DNA of 17,199 bases from Phoronis ovalis (lineage: Eukaryota > Phoronida > Phoronidae): positions 1-17,199 of the forward strand of contig JAOXYB010021570.1 of NCBI GenBank assembly GCA_028565635.1, written 5' to 3'. Made by a program: the position numbers and the translations under genes. This document shows positions 1 to 8,643 of the stretch, piece after piece (position 1 is the first letter of the stretch; the number at the start of each line of letters is the position of its first letter). Below the pieces are notes generated by a model. It ran no database searches, had not been told where the DNA came from, and saw nothing but the letters and a program-made list of their open reading frames with translations.

Positions 1-149
1 TCCTACCTAGTATTAGGTAAACACCCACCTTTGTCTGACTTGGCTGTTTTAATTTAACACCTGTGTTTTACATTTTTATACAGATAAGGATTTGTAATGC
101 CTAATCACACTTCAAGCCCCATAACATGATAACAGTAAAAAAATTGTAG

Positions 150-297
150 TTTGTCAAATTGAAAGAGCGTCTCGGATCCACATTCAGAGCTGATGGCCTC
201 AATCCCCACATTCTACAGGACTGTGTCCTGTTAATATCAGCTCTGGTGGAAAGTTTTGTCATAAAAGAGAGCTTAAGGTTCTGCATGCCAATAACAA
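150..297 (+). CDS. exon-like open stretch, faintly CENP-X-like
   Basis: The frame is open from just after a stop at 147-149 and reads FVKLKERLGSTFRADG at its start, then an amphipathic helix containing LVESFVIKESLR. The donor at 298 is GTAAAG. The pattern of hydrophobic residues followed by FV, a charged residue and R resembles the second helix of the histone-fold protein CENP-X/MHF2, as I remember the family. The upstream acceptor (ATTGTAG) is weak and purine-rich upstream. Splicing to 405-460 keeps the frame. Both the exon and the resemblance may be chance. Confidence 0.18.
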
Positions 298-404
298 GTA
301 AAGTATGCGCGTGCGTGCCACGACCGTTCAAGCAAAAAGTAAAAAAAAAAAGTAGTCTTTCTAGACATTTGTATAAAAAATCGAGTAATTTTCTTTTACT
401 TCAG

Positions 405-460
405 ATATAAAACTTGTGACAGACACACACATACTTCACTTGTATATCTTAGACTCTTAA
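405..460 (+). CDS. possible last exon following 150-297
   Basis: A strong plus-strand acceptor, TTTTCTTTTACTTCAG, ends at 404. Joined to the stretch ending at 297, the frame continues for about 18 codons, ends ILHLYILDS and stops at TAA 458-460. CENP-X proteins end in a short hydrophobic motif finishing LLLDF, which this tail loosely resembles. The implied intron is only about 107 bases long. Without the acceptor quality I would not list it. Confidence 0.18.
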
Positions 461-981
461 GCTCTATTAAGTCATTACTACTCACTATTTGATATCAAAG
501 TGGGATGTCCACATGAAATATAGCAATTTAAACACAAAACTTATCTGCACATCAATGTAAGAGTTCAGAGCTCATTCAATTTTGTTACACAATACTTCTG
601 TTATCCACAAGTAGGACAGCTAGTTGCTGTAATAATGCATTGGCCATTAACATAATATGATACAAAATACATAGAAGTCGCTTTTGAAAAAGCACTCCTA
701 TGGATGGATACAAGATATGCAAACCATCTCTGGATGTCTATGTGGCAGGTTTGGACACATATAACATAACTTTACAAGAATAATTCGATGGTATGGTACA
801 TATATGATCAACAAGAGTGTTATTCAATGTTAACAATATTTTGTGGTGAATTCTGATAACAAATATGGTACATAACAAATGTGACAAATCAACTTCCAAA
901 TACATATTTTATACTATAACTCTACTTTACATAATACTTATACATAATTAAGAAAATTTAAATGTAGCATATTACACAAAA
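461..981. other. non-coding AT-rich spacer
   Basis: No reading frame, repeat or RNA gene is supported here. If the exon at 982-1094 is real, its 3'UTR would run leftward into this stretch, but I see no AATAAA on the minus strand. Confidence 0.5.
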
Positions 982-1094
982 TCACTTTGCATAATATTTT
1001 AGTAAATGATATGATCGCAATGTAGACAAATCAGTAAGCATTAAATGTCCATAACCTTTTGGTTCGACACCCCTATTACATTGAGACACTGATA
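982..1094 (-). CDS. probable terminal coding exon, protein unrecognised
   Basis: On the minus strand a very good acceptor, GGAACTCCTTTCTTTTCAG, ends at 1095. The exon then reads open for 36 codons to a TGA at 982-984, with two leading bases completing a split codon. The encoded tail includes SVSQCNRGVEPKGYGH and ends LLKYYAK. It is rich in charged and polar residues, unlike the Phe/Leu/Ile-rich noise translations nearby. I do not recognise the protein. Upstream exons should lie at higher coordinates. I could not identify them, so they may be far away, with Rap2 possibly nested in an intron, or lost. It could also be a decayed gene end. Confidence 0.4.
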
Positions 1095-1814
1095 CTGAAA
1101 AGAAAGGAGTTCCACAGTACAACAACGACAGTGCCATGCAATTTATATGTCTGTGAATCAAAACAGCTTCAGTCTTGTATATGGTAGACAGCTTCCAAAA
1201 CAAGTGGTGTACTTCTGTCTTATTGTGCTCCAAGTCATGGTATGTCTAAAAGAAACAAATTTACTTGAAATCATATGTTTGTTTAACATTTTAGTTGGAA
1301 AACTGTTGATACATTTCCTCAGTGTGAACGATATGATATCTAACAAGATTCCATTATTATTAATTCTCTGTTGCCAAAAGTCCATTGTGTGCAGTGCTAC
1401 TTGTGAGGATTCTTGGTTTTCTTGCTAATGGTCAATCAGTGAGGAGATTTGCAAAACAAGAATTTTCCTATAAAACGGTACATTAAAAAATTACTAAATT
1501 TGAAATTATATCACTCACACTAAAAAATATTTCAACATTTTTCATACTGAAATATTAAAAAGTACATACAAATTTTGGGGTGACACGAGAGCGTGGAATT
1601 CACTAATATATTTATTAGTTGTATAACAGTAATCCAAACATACTGCATATATGTCACCATGACAACAAAATCATCATCATTAAACAACTGATGATGACAC
1701 TTATTACAGGAAATCTTTATTCCTATCCCTAAGTTCAGAAGGACACAGAAAAAGGCAAACTGTGAAACATGCTTCTGAAACAAGGTCAGTATCTACTGAC
1801 AACAGTACTTATTC

Positions 1815-1834
1815 ATTATTATTATTATTATTAT
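1815..1834. repeat. ATT microsatellite
   Basis: About 6.7 perfect copies of ATT. Confidence 0.9.
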
Positions 1835-2211
1835 CACAGTATACCTGCCAAGTAACCACCTTACACATGTCACCCATATCAGAGAACAAAACTGGATTCA
1901 CCAGAGTCAGAAAACAAAAATCACCGGACTCATGCACATTCATAAAAAATAAAGTTGATCTCCAAAGATCATCCAGAATGCACCAAATTGCAGGAAATGA
2001 CTAAAAAATTTAATGAATGCCCCAGTTTTATTTTACCTCCTTAGAGTGCTGGCATAAGGAAAAAATGTCTTCCAAAATGATTCCAACGTCCTGAGATTTG
2101 TGAAAACTTGGCAGGTATTAACAAACAGAGAGGATATCCTTTAACATTTGAAATCTAAAAAAATGTCTCAGAGCTGCAAAAGTTGAGTGCAAGTTGTGAA
2201 AATTGTTTGAA

Positions 2212-2227
2212 CCCCCCCCCCCCCCCC
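2212..2227. repeat. 16-base poly-C run
   Basis: An uninterrupted run of 16 C in an AT-rich context. Its length is prone to sequencing error. Confidence 0.95.
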
Positions 2228-2747
2228 GATATTCTCCAGTTAAATGGCATAGAATCCTGAAGCAGATGCGACAGGCTGATTTCAGAAGTAAATGTTGGAA
2301 ACGGGACCACCAATGAAAATAACATAATTAAACTATGGTATAACCTCTATTACTTTTAGTACATTTTATTAATTTCAATTTTGGTTGTCTCACTATAATT
2401 ATAAAATTTCCAATTCTTGACAGCTTAGGCATTTGAACTGTTAGATATGAAGTTCAATAGAACTGAAAGGAAATTATCAACTTTGTTAGTTCCTTAGAAG
2501 GAATCTTGGAGTTTTAAAACATTTAATGAGTTATAAACTAGTTTAATTAAACATGTTAATTAACGAAGTTCTAACGAGTTCAAGAACACTACAGTTTCTC
2601 AAACTGGGTATCTCTGAATTTAAAAAATTGTTAAGAGTAACTATTTGAACTTGGGTAATTGATGGGTGTCCAAGTTAGATGATACTGACTTCGCAATAAT
2701 CAGTAGCGATAAGTCACGGGGATATTGCCAAAAAAATTGTTGAGGCT

Positions 2748-2945
2748 CATGGTAAAAACTGCATTTCATACATATACCCCATGGTAAAAATTTATTTGTA
2801 AAAGACATACCCAATGCTAGGAAAAATCCTAGAAATGTACATCTCATGGCAAAAACAGTAAACAAAATCCTGGTAATTTACATCCAAAAATGTGGCACTC
2901 TGTGGTAAATAATCAGTTATTGAATATATATACCTCATTGTTAAA
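2748..2945. repeat. degenerate 32-33 bp minisatellite
   Basis: Units anchored on CATGGTAAAAA start near 2748, 2780, 2812 (CAATGCTAGG) and 2845, spaced 32, 32 and 33 bases. Weaker anchors follow near 2869, 2900 and 2934. Several units end in ACATACC or ACATCC. The copies have drifted strongly, and the frames that cross the array are by-products of the repeat. Confidence 0.55.
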
Positions 2946-3380
2946 AATTAATTTACAAAAAGTGTTAAATAAACATAAAAGAAGATACCCACAGTAAAAG
3001 TGGAAACTGAAAAAAGGAGGCCAATACTATCATCGTGAATACCGTCCCTGGGATAAGACATAGACTAGTACATAAAATGCTTATTTTTCCATATGTTGTG
3101 TCTGGGAGGTTGTCTGTTACTATAAGCAAAGACAGAAATAATGTAATATCATGAGAGAAATATGCCTGGAAATATGTCAGTATCAATTTATGTATTAGCA
3201 GCTTATACTGGTACTTGGGTAGAAAATTCATTAGGTCAATAGGTTCATAATTCATGTATAAATATGTCTCAAGTATTTCATGTAGTTGGTATCTTTCAAG
3301 ATTCTAATTATCATATATGACAAACAAAAGAACTAGAAAATTTATTCTCTTTGACATGTGCTTTCTTGGCATTGTACTAT

Positions 3381-3770
3381 GTCCCAAAAAGGGGACTTAC
3401 ATATATGATGAATGCAGGGGGTGCCACTTAAATGGGTCACTTTTTCATGGAAAATCCAAAAAAATAGGTCCATATGTACATAATAATAGCTTCATTGTTT
3501 AAATTTTGTTTATATTTGCAATAAAAGTTGTGTACTTGAAGTGGACATGACTTGTACCTATTTCTATATTGCTATGACATTAAGTTTCTACTTGCAGTGC
3601 GGAAACCCTTGAAACGGGTCCCTTTTTTGAGTGAATCCCTACAAATGAGTCCATTATTAAGACCAGAATCCTTAAAAATGGGTGTTTATTTTGAGTTTGA
3701 GCTAATAACCTCCTGGTCTAAAAAATGGGAATTCTTGGATAGCATGTACACTAAAAAAAATTCCTATACA
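3381..3770. repeat. degenerate ~31 bp GGGTCC minisatellite (two blocks)
   Basis: Recurrent short motifs of the form AAAAR-GGGTCC occur at about 31-base steps. Anchors include AAATGGGTCAC (3430) and AAAAAATAGGTCC (3459) in the first block. The second block has GAAACGGGTCC (3611), CAAATGAGTCC (3642), AAAAATGGGTG (3674) and AAAAAATGGGA (3720). The two blocks are separated by about 120 bases of unrelated sequence. The open frames at 3317-3502 and 3552-3866 cross this repeat and are not taken as genes. Confidence 0.5.
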
Positions 3771-3864
3771 TTTTGTTGTCTTTTGTCGCTTCTTGTAATA
3801 TGCAGTGGGAAAATTACTAGTATTCAACATTATGATTTCTACAATGCTATTTTTTCTCATACCT

Positions 3865-3900
3865 AGGCGTGAATCTAATTAAAGGCGTGAATCTAATTAG
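3865..3900. repeat. 18-bp tandem duplication
   Basis: Two adjacent 18-bp copies of AGGCGTGAATCTAATTA plus one base (3865-3882 and 3883-3900) differ only at the last position. Confidence 0.9.
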
Positions 3901-6023
3901 AAAGTAAATAACAATAAATGCTTCCATCTTTTAGATGATTTACCCCATTGACAAATGATTCTTAGAAGTGGAAAAAGCAATAAATCCCAATGCTTAATTA
4001 TTAACACACTCTCAATCTGCATCCCCATTCTGTACACAAGCTCAAACTTTAAACTTGACTCCCAGACCACTGCATATGATATAATATAGTACAGCACTAA
4101 GAACAAGCAATATACTAAAGAAAACAGAACACAAGTTGTGAACCAGCAACTGCTAGTGAAAACAAAGTACATACCAGTGTAAAATACAAAATAAGAGTTT
4201 TTAGTAATATACATCCCAGTAGTAGTGTCTACTATAAGAGAGACATTTATAAGATTTCACTGGGAATGATGGAAATTGCATAGTCTATATAGGAGACCTT
4301 GTATTGATCAATGTGAGATAACTGCAACGATTTGACAAGTCACCAGGGTAATTATTAGCTGATACTTTACATGCTGGTCACTGATCTGATGAAATTACAT
4401 TAATAGCAGTGCTAAATGTACATAGTGGAACAGTTGAATTTTATTTGAATGCTTGGAAACAGCATGCCTAACTATATTGTATACATGAAACGTCAGTCAT
4501 GCGTCTTTTTCCTCACTGTTTTCTCACCAAATTTTTCCTACACAAGTCGTCAAGTTTTCAGGACCAATAATGGATTTCTGGAGAACAAACATCTTTTCTA
4601 TATTTCCAAAATTGTTTGTGTGTCCAAAATCCATCCGTGGCCCTAAAAATTCACATCAGTGCTCAGAAATAACGGATCATGTGTATGGTGTTTAGGCAAA
4701 CATGTGAAAGACCTGAATGAAACTGCAGTCAGATCCCCCATATATCATTTGCTTCCGCCCCCATAAGCTGCTCTCGAATCCGATACTTCATTTGGTAACA
4801 ATGTTTTTTCCTGAAACAATTCCTAACTAAAAATGTGTCAACAAATAAGTATGCCCATTGCCACCTGTAACGTAGGGCTTGAAGTTACAAAATCATATAG
4901 TGAACAAAAAAAGTCCTATTAAATTCAGCATACTACCAGTGACCATGGCACAATACACATAACAGCAAAATTTCTGAAAATTCATTATTATATCATTAAA
5001 GCTGGTATGTAGTATATATGTATGTAAGATTTGCTATACCCATACTCTGTGACCCCAGACAGTAGACTAAATGGAACTTGACTTACATGTATTATTTATC
5101 AAAACCTACTTACAAAAAAAAAAAAATATGAATACTATATTTCTAAGTGATTGTGATTAACAATATACCAACTTGGTAGAAACAATAAGTTAAACACTAT
5201 ACTAAACAAATCATACAGATCATGTGCCTTAAAATATTAGTCAGCAGACAGTATAGTTCAAGTGAGTCTGGCTTGCCAAACTATACAGATTCACCTACAA
5301 CACTAACACTTATAAAGCCACAAAGATAGTGTTATTTGCTTTTGCATGGAAGTAGCAGCTAAAAGTGTTCAGGGGCGGTGTGTAGTGATAGCATGTCATA
5401 AACTGATTTTAAAACTTTTTAAAGGTCTGCAAGATAACACAGGTTCTTATTTTGTTCAGTAGAAAACCACAATTCTTTAAGAGCCAGTCAGGTAGTTCAT
5501 ATGCATCAGACACTATCAGAACATGTGTATAAAGATCGATAGTTTTCTCATTTCGGGTGATCCTAGGCTTACTTTCTATACTGAAATGATGAAAGAGCAT
5601 ACCAAAACACCCATCAAATATACTTTTAATTTCTCCTACATAAATCTGAATTCTGTGTCAAGTAGCATGGATATATATCCTAATGACTCTGGCAAAAACA
5701 TTTGTATCTATTTAGATAGGCAGCCATTGATCATGTATAGAGGTTTATACTTTCAAGTTTCAATCCAGGCCAGTTTTATAGGAACAAAACTTACAACCCT
5801 GACTGCTTCTAATCAAGAATGTTTTTGAGTTACTGAAATTTTACCTTCTTATTTATAATCTAAACTATGTGTTAAGATGATTAAATCTTAATCCTAATGA
5901 TTGACTTCATTAAATAACCCAAAGTACAATAGCACAAACTCTTAATAAGATTATCTAATGCCTATCATGACCTATATATAATTTATGCAATTGTCTATCT
6001 GCCACTGGAACAATGGAACAGAC
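3901..6023. other. non-coding AT-rich region
   Basis: I see no supported gene, RNA or complete mobile element. A short GC-richer patch occurs at about 4735-4785, and a run of 13 A lies at 5114-5126. The longer open frames (for example 3897-4214 minus and 5523-5828 plus) have noise-like composition. Confidence 0.5.
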
Positions 6024-6027
6024 TTAA

Positions 6028-6303
6028 CCCTTTCATTGCGTCTACCTGGTAGTACCTGGTATAATAAAATGTCGCTAAAATGCGCGTACCCGGTATCACC
6101 GGGTACTCAATAAATCCGTAACTAAAATTAGTGCCCGTACTGCAAGTGCCATCTATCGTTTTTTCTATAAACTAAAGCATATTTCCACGTGTTTCAAAGC
6201 GGCAAACGGTAAAATGGTGGGGTGCAAGGTCCCACGCAGACAATTCACTCTCGAAAAAAAAGGTCTAGCACAGAGGGTGGAGTTACCTCTAGCAGTGAAA
6301 GGG
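6028..6303. mobile_element. piggyBac-type non-autonomous MITE
   Basis: The 276-bp element is bounded by TTAA on both sides (6024-6027 and 6304-6307), the target duplication typical of piggyBac transposases. It begins CCCTTTCATTGC and ends GCAGTGAAAGGG, so the terminal inverted repeats match at 11 of 12 positions, and the CCC start is characteristic of the superfamily. There is no transposase frame inside. The interior is GC- and CpG-richer than its surroundings and contains a perfect 9-bp palindrome (6086-6106) and a tandem 10-mer TACCTGGTAG/TACCTGGTAT (6043-6062). It lies downstream of the Rap2 3' end and must have been moved by a transposase encoded elsewhere. Confidence 0.85.
6086..6106. 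repeat. perfect palindrome inside the MITE
   Basis: GTACCCGGT (6086-6094) and ACCGGGTAC (6098-6106) are exact reverse complements around a 3-base loop. The core TACCCGGTA resembles the TACCTGGTA units at 6043-6062. These may be subterminal transposase-binding repeats, which is inference. Confidence 0.75.
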
Positions 6304-6712
6304 TTAACACAAATCAGTGGGAACAGTTATTTCATACTAATTAATTACAGTTCCTGCATGTCTACCTGTGAATAGCTATTACATTAATAAGAATCTATAA
6401 AACATATTAATGCTGAGGCAGTTTTTATTGAATATAAATTTTACAGCAACATGTTATGTGATTTTCAATTAATGAAACAGATTTATCTTCCACTTGATGA
6501 AGTATGCCATTTTGAGTTTGACGCAAACCTGTCAGATTAAATTGCATTTCTTTAGAAAATCTCACTATGAACATAAAAGCAAAAAGTTCTAAAACAGAGT
6601 TTTAACTACTGTTATCAATTGCATTAATACAGACAAGAGCAAGTTATTTTTATAGCTATAGTATTTCACAGTAACCTCCAACAAAAAAATTTCATTTTTT
6701 CACTTTTCAGAA

Positions 6713-6830
6713 CTATGTATAAACTAGATATTTTCTAAATCACCAGACATCCTAGTCTAAGTAGACTATAGAGCTATGTATAAACTAGGATATATATTTA
6801 TCACAGACTTCTCATTACAATTGCCCATGT
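6713..6830. repeat. degenerate 61-bp duplication
   Basis: CTATGTATAAACTAG occurs exactly at 6713-6727 and 6774-6788. The sequence after each copy remains partly alignable (ATCACCAGAC against ATCACAGAC), suggesting an old tandem duplication with a 61-base period. Confidence 0.55.
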
Positions 6831-6860
6831 GATATTCACCAATTAAAAAACAGCGAGCTA

Positions 6861-6866
6861 TTTATT
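6861..6866 (-). terminator. candidate poly(A) signal of Rap2
   Basis: The minus strand reads AATAAA here, followed by a T- and GT-rich stretch (GCTGTTTTTTAATTGGTGA) that suits a downstream element. Cleavage near 6840-6850 would give a 3'UTR of about 520 bases. Alternatives on the same strand are ATTAAA at 7095-7100, closer to the stop codon, and AATAAA near 6424-6429. Confidence 0.45.
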
Positions 6867-7146
6867 CTGCAGTATGTACCTTCACAAGAGCTACTGTAGT
6901 ATATTTCACTGATTTTAAATTGGAACTTAAACTTGATATGATCAGTACCGAGGTTAGAGGAAACGATGTCGAAATTGGCAGATCGTGGCGCATGGCATTC
7001 CTTCATGTTACGAGGGTACTAATGCGAATAGTTTGAAGGAAAATATGCAATAAAACTAAGGTCAACGGAAACAAAGACTCCGTTTAAAACAAAATTTAAT
7101 TATTCAAAGTATGTAATAAACAAGTCATAATATCAGTTTAGTGATA

Positions 7147-7248
7147 TCCACACTCATGTTTCTTATTCATATCAATATTTTGACTCCTATTTTAAATATT
7201 CACACAGTCATCAAAAATATTGATACTCATAAAAAATATTCATGTGGA
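7147..7248 (-). repeat. long imperfect hairpin in probable Rap2 3'UTR
   Basis: The arms at 7147-7183 and 7211-7248 are imperfect reverse complements around a loop of about 27 bases. The best-paired part is TATCAATATTTTGA (7170-7183) against TCAAAAATATTGATA (7211-7225). The outer ends TCCACA and TGTGGA also pair. The structure starts about 125 bases past the stop codon, so it would be transcribed in the Rap2 mRNA if the 3'UTR runs to 6.84 kb. It could be a structured UTR element or the remnant of a small palindromic MITE. The loop and bulges make a standard microRNA precursor less likely. Confidence 0.5.
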
Positions 7249-7372
7249 CTCTGCATGACCCATGTAATAATAGACAAGCATCCTTGGTAAACATGAGCTG
7301 AATTGTATGTGTTTAGCTTCCTGTTACATAACAAGGGATAATCCCATATAACCTTACCAGATATTTCCACCA

Positions 7373-7912
7373 CTATAGTATAGTACAACATCCATTTTTC
7401 TCTTTAATAGGGCTAGTGTTCATTTCACGTACAATTTCTATAAAAACTTCGTTAACGTTCTGAGTATTTTTGGCTGAGGATTCTAAAAATGGACAGCCCC
7501 ATAGCTGAGCCAATGAAACACCTTCGCTTGTGTTAACCTCTCTTTGGTTATCTAAATCAACTTTGTTCCCAACAAGTAAAATAGGCACCTTCTCTACTCC
7601 TTTTACACGAACAATTTGTTCTTTCATGTTTTTAATATCTTGGAACGTTTGTAAACTTGTTATACTGTAAACCACCACAAAACCTTGTCCATTTTTGATA
7701 TAAAGATCTCGCATTGATGCAAATTGTTCTGTTCCGGCTGTATCCAAAATTTCTAACACACATGGTGCTCCGTCTACTTCTATTTCTTTGCGATAGAAGT
7801 CTTCTATTGTTGGGTCATACTTTTCCATAAAAGTTCCAGACACAAATTTCACTGTTAGCGCACTTTTGCCAACTCCACCACTTCCCAGAACTACAACTTT
7901 GAATTCACGCAT
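7373..7912 (-). CDS. Rap2: Rap2 Ras-family small GTPase
   Basis: This is a complete 179-residue Ras-fold GTPase with an intact coding region in one exon. All five nucleotide-binding motifs are visible: P-loop GSGGVGKS (10-17), effector loop YDPTIEDF (32-39), DTAG (57-60), NKVD (116-119) and SAK (146-148). Two residues place it in Rap2. Thr61 stands where Ras has Gln61, as in Rap proteins, and Phe39 followed by YRKEIEV separates Rap2 from Rap1, which has Ser39. It ends in CTIL, a CAAX box whose final Leu predicts geranylgeranylation, with Cys175 next to it as a possible palmitoylation site, so it should act at membranes. Rap2 proteins switch between GDP and GTP forms and signal to kinases such as the TNIK/MINK/Misshapen group, affecting cytoskeleton and adhesion (family knowledge). 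The usual length is 181-183 residues, so this one is only slightly short. The start is fixed by the conserved [10 protein letters not shown], and a splice acceptor lies 11 bases upstream. I see no frameshift or poly-A tail suggesting a retrocopy. Confidence 0.97.
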   Translation of the reverse strand: MREFKVVVLGSGGVGKSALTVKFVSGTFMEKYDPTIEDFYRKEIEVDGAPCVLEILDTAGTEQFASMRDLYIKNGQGFVVVYSITSLQTFQDIKNMKEQIVRVKGVEKVPILLVGNKVDLDNQREVNTSEGVSLAQLWGCPFLESSAKNTQNVNEVFIEIVREMNTSPIKEKNGCCTIL

Positions 7913-7923
7913 CGCTGTGTTTT

Positions 7924-7940
7924 CTGTAAAATAAACGTAA
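7924..7940 (-). promoter_or_regulatory. 3' splice site of Rap2 5'UTR intron
   Basis: Read on the minus strand, a T-rich tract ends in TTTATTTTACAG, and the exon would begin at 7923, 11 bases before the Rap2 ATG. A second CAG occurs 9 bases further in (7917-7915), so a tandem acceptor is possible. It would change only the UTR. The position implies that the first Rap2 exon is non-coding and lies at higher coordinates. This is a sequence-only call and has no transcript support. Confidence 0.7.
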
Positions 7941-8542
7941 AATGCAAGTTAATATATTATCATTGGAAATACAAAAATTTGGTATACAAATAAAAGTATG
8001 ACAAATGTGGCCCACTTTCTTTGTCTTATAACTATTTAAAAACATACTTAAATGTTGATTTTGCAAGCAATCATTTTTAGGATTTTATTTTTCAATCTAT
8101 GGTTTCATTTACCATATTCAGTACAGTTTCCCAATATATCTAAAAATCTCAAAAGCATGTCTGAACTAATGTTTGCATACCAACAGTGAAGTACCTGAAA
8201 ACTTATAACTTCAAACACACTGTTGAAAAAAAGGGAAACTACAAAATAACATGTTACAGTACTTGATTTAGGAAAGCTTGCGTAGACAACATCACTGTTT
8301 ATATACTGCATCCTGACACCAAGTTCTTACTCTTTCTCTGAACAGTAATACAACCCCAGTCCTTATATATTGCTGGTTGCAAGGAATATTTTAGCTATTT
8401 TGAGGTCACCAGGTGGTAATTGTTTTGATACCCAGATAAGATAATAACCTGTCAGGTAATTACAGTACAGTTATGATGGCTAACACAAGTTCTGCTGGTG
8501 GCATGCCATGCTATACATTTTAATAAGGACATGCTTGTTTGT

Positions 8543-8643
8543 CTGTCTTGTTACTATCAACATTCTGGTATATCATACTAGAGCAAAGTGTTACAAATTG
8601 ATAAGCAATCATAAGGTCATGATAAGAAATAGTAACAAGACAG
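8543..8643. repeat. perfect 15-bp inverted repeat, possible tiny MITE
   Basis: CTGTCTTGTTACTAT (8543-8557) and ATAGTAACAAGACAG (8629-8643) are exact reverse complements separated by 71 bases. No target-site duplication is evident at the outer edges, so the origin is unknown. Confidence 0.8.

Larger units (their letters stand above)
1095..2747. other. non-coding AT-rich region with simple repeats
   Basis: The stretch holds an ATT microsatellite, a 16-base C run and otherwise unremarkable AT-rich DNA. The short open frames here have low-complexity, hydrophobic translations and no good splice context. Confidence 0.5.

Noticed and set aside
1061-1071. GGTTCGACACC, a perfect RNA polymerase III B-box match
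   Set aside because: No A box or foldable tRNA lies upstream and the T-stem does not pair. The bases are better explained as codons of the minus-strand exon at 982-1094.
1762-2004. 80-codon plus-strand frame containing a run of Leu
   Set aside because: The Leu run is the ATT microsatellite in translation and nothing else supports a gene.
2965-3255. 96-codon minus-strand frame with hydrophobic stretches
   Set aside because: The Phe/Leu/Ile content is what T-rich non-coding DNA gives. No family motif was seen.
3897-4214. 105-codon minus-strand frame with apparent membrane segments
   Set aside because: Same composition artefact, with no splice context or recognisable topology.
7373-7912. Rap2 as a processed retrocopy because the coding region is a single exon
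   Set aside because: The frame is intact, an acceptor precedes the ATG, and no poly-A tail or target duplication flanks the gene.
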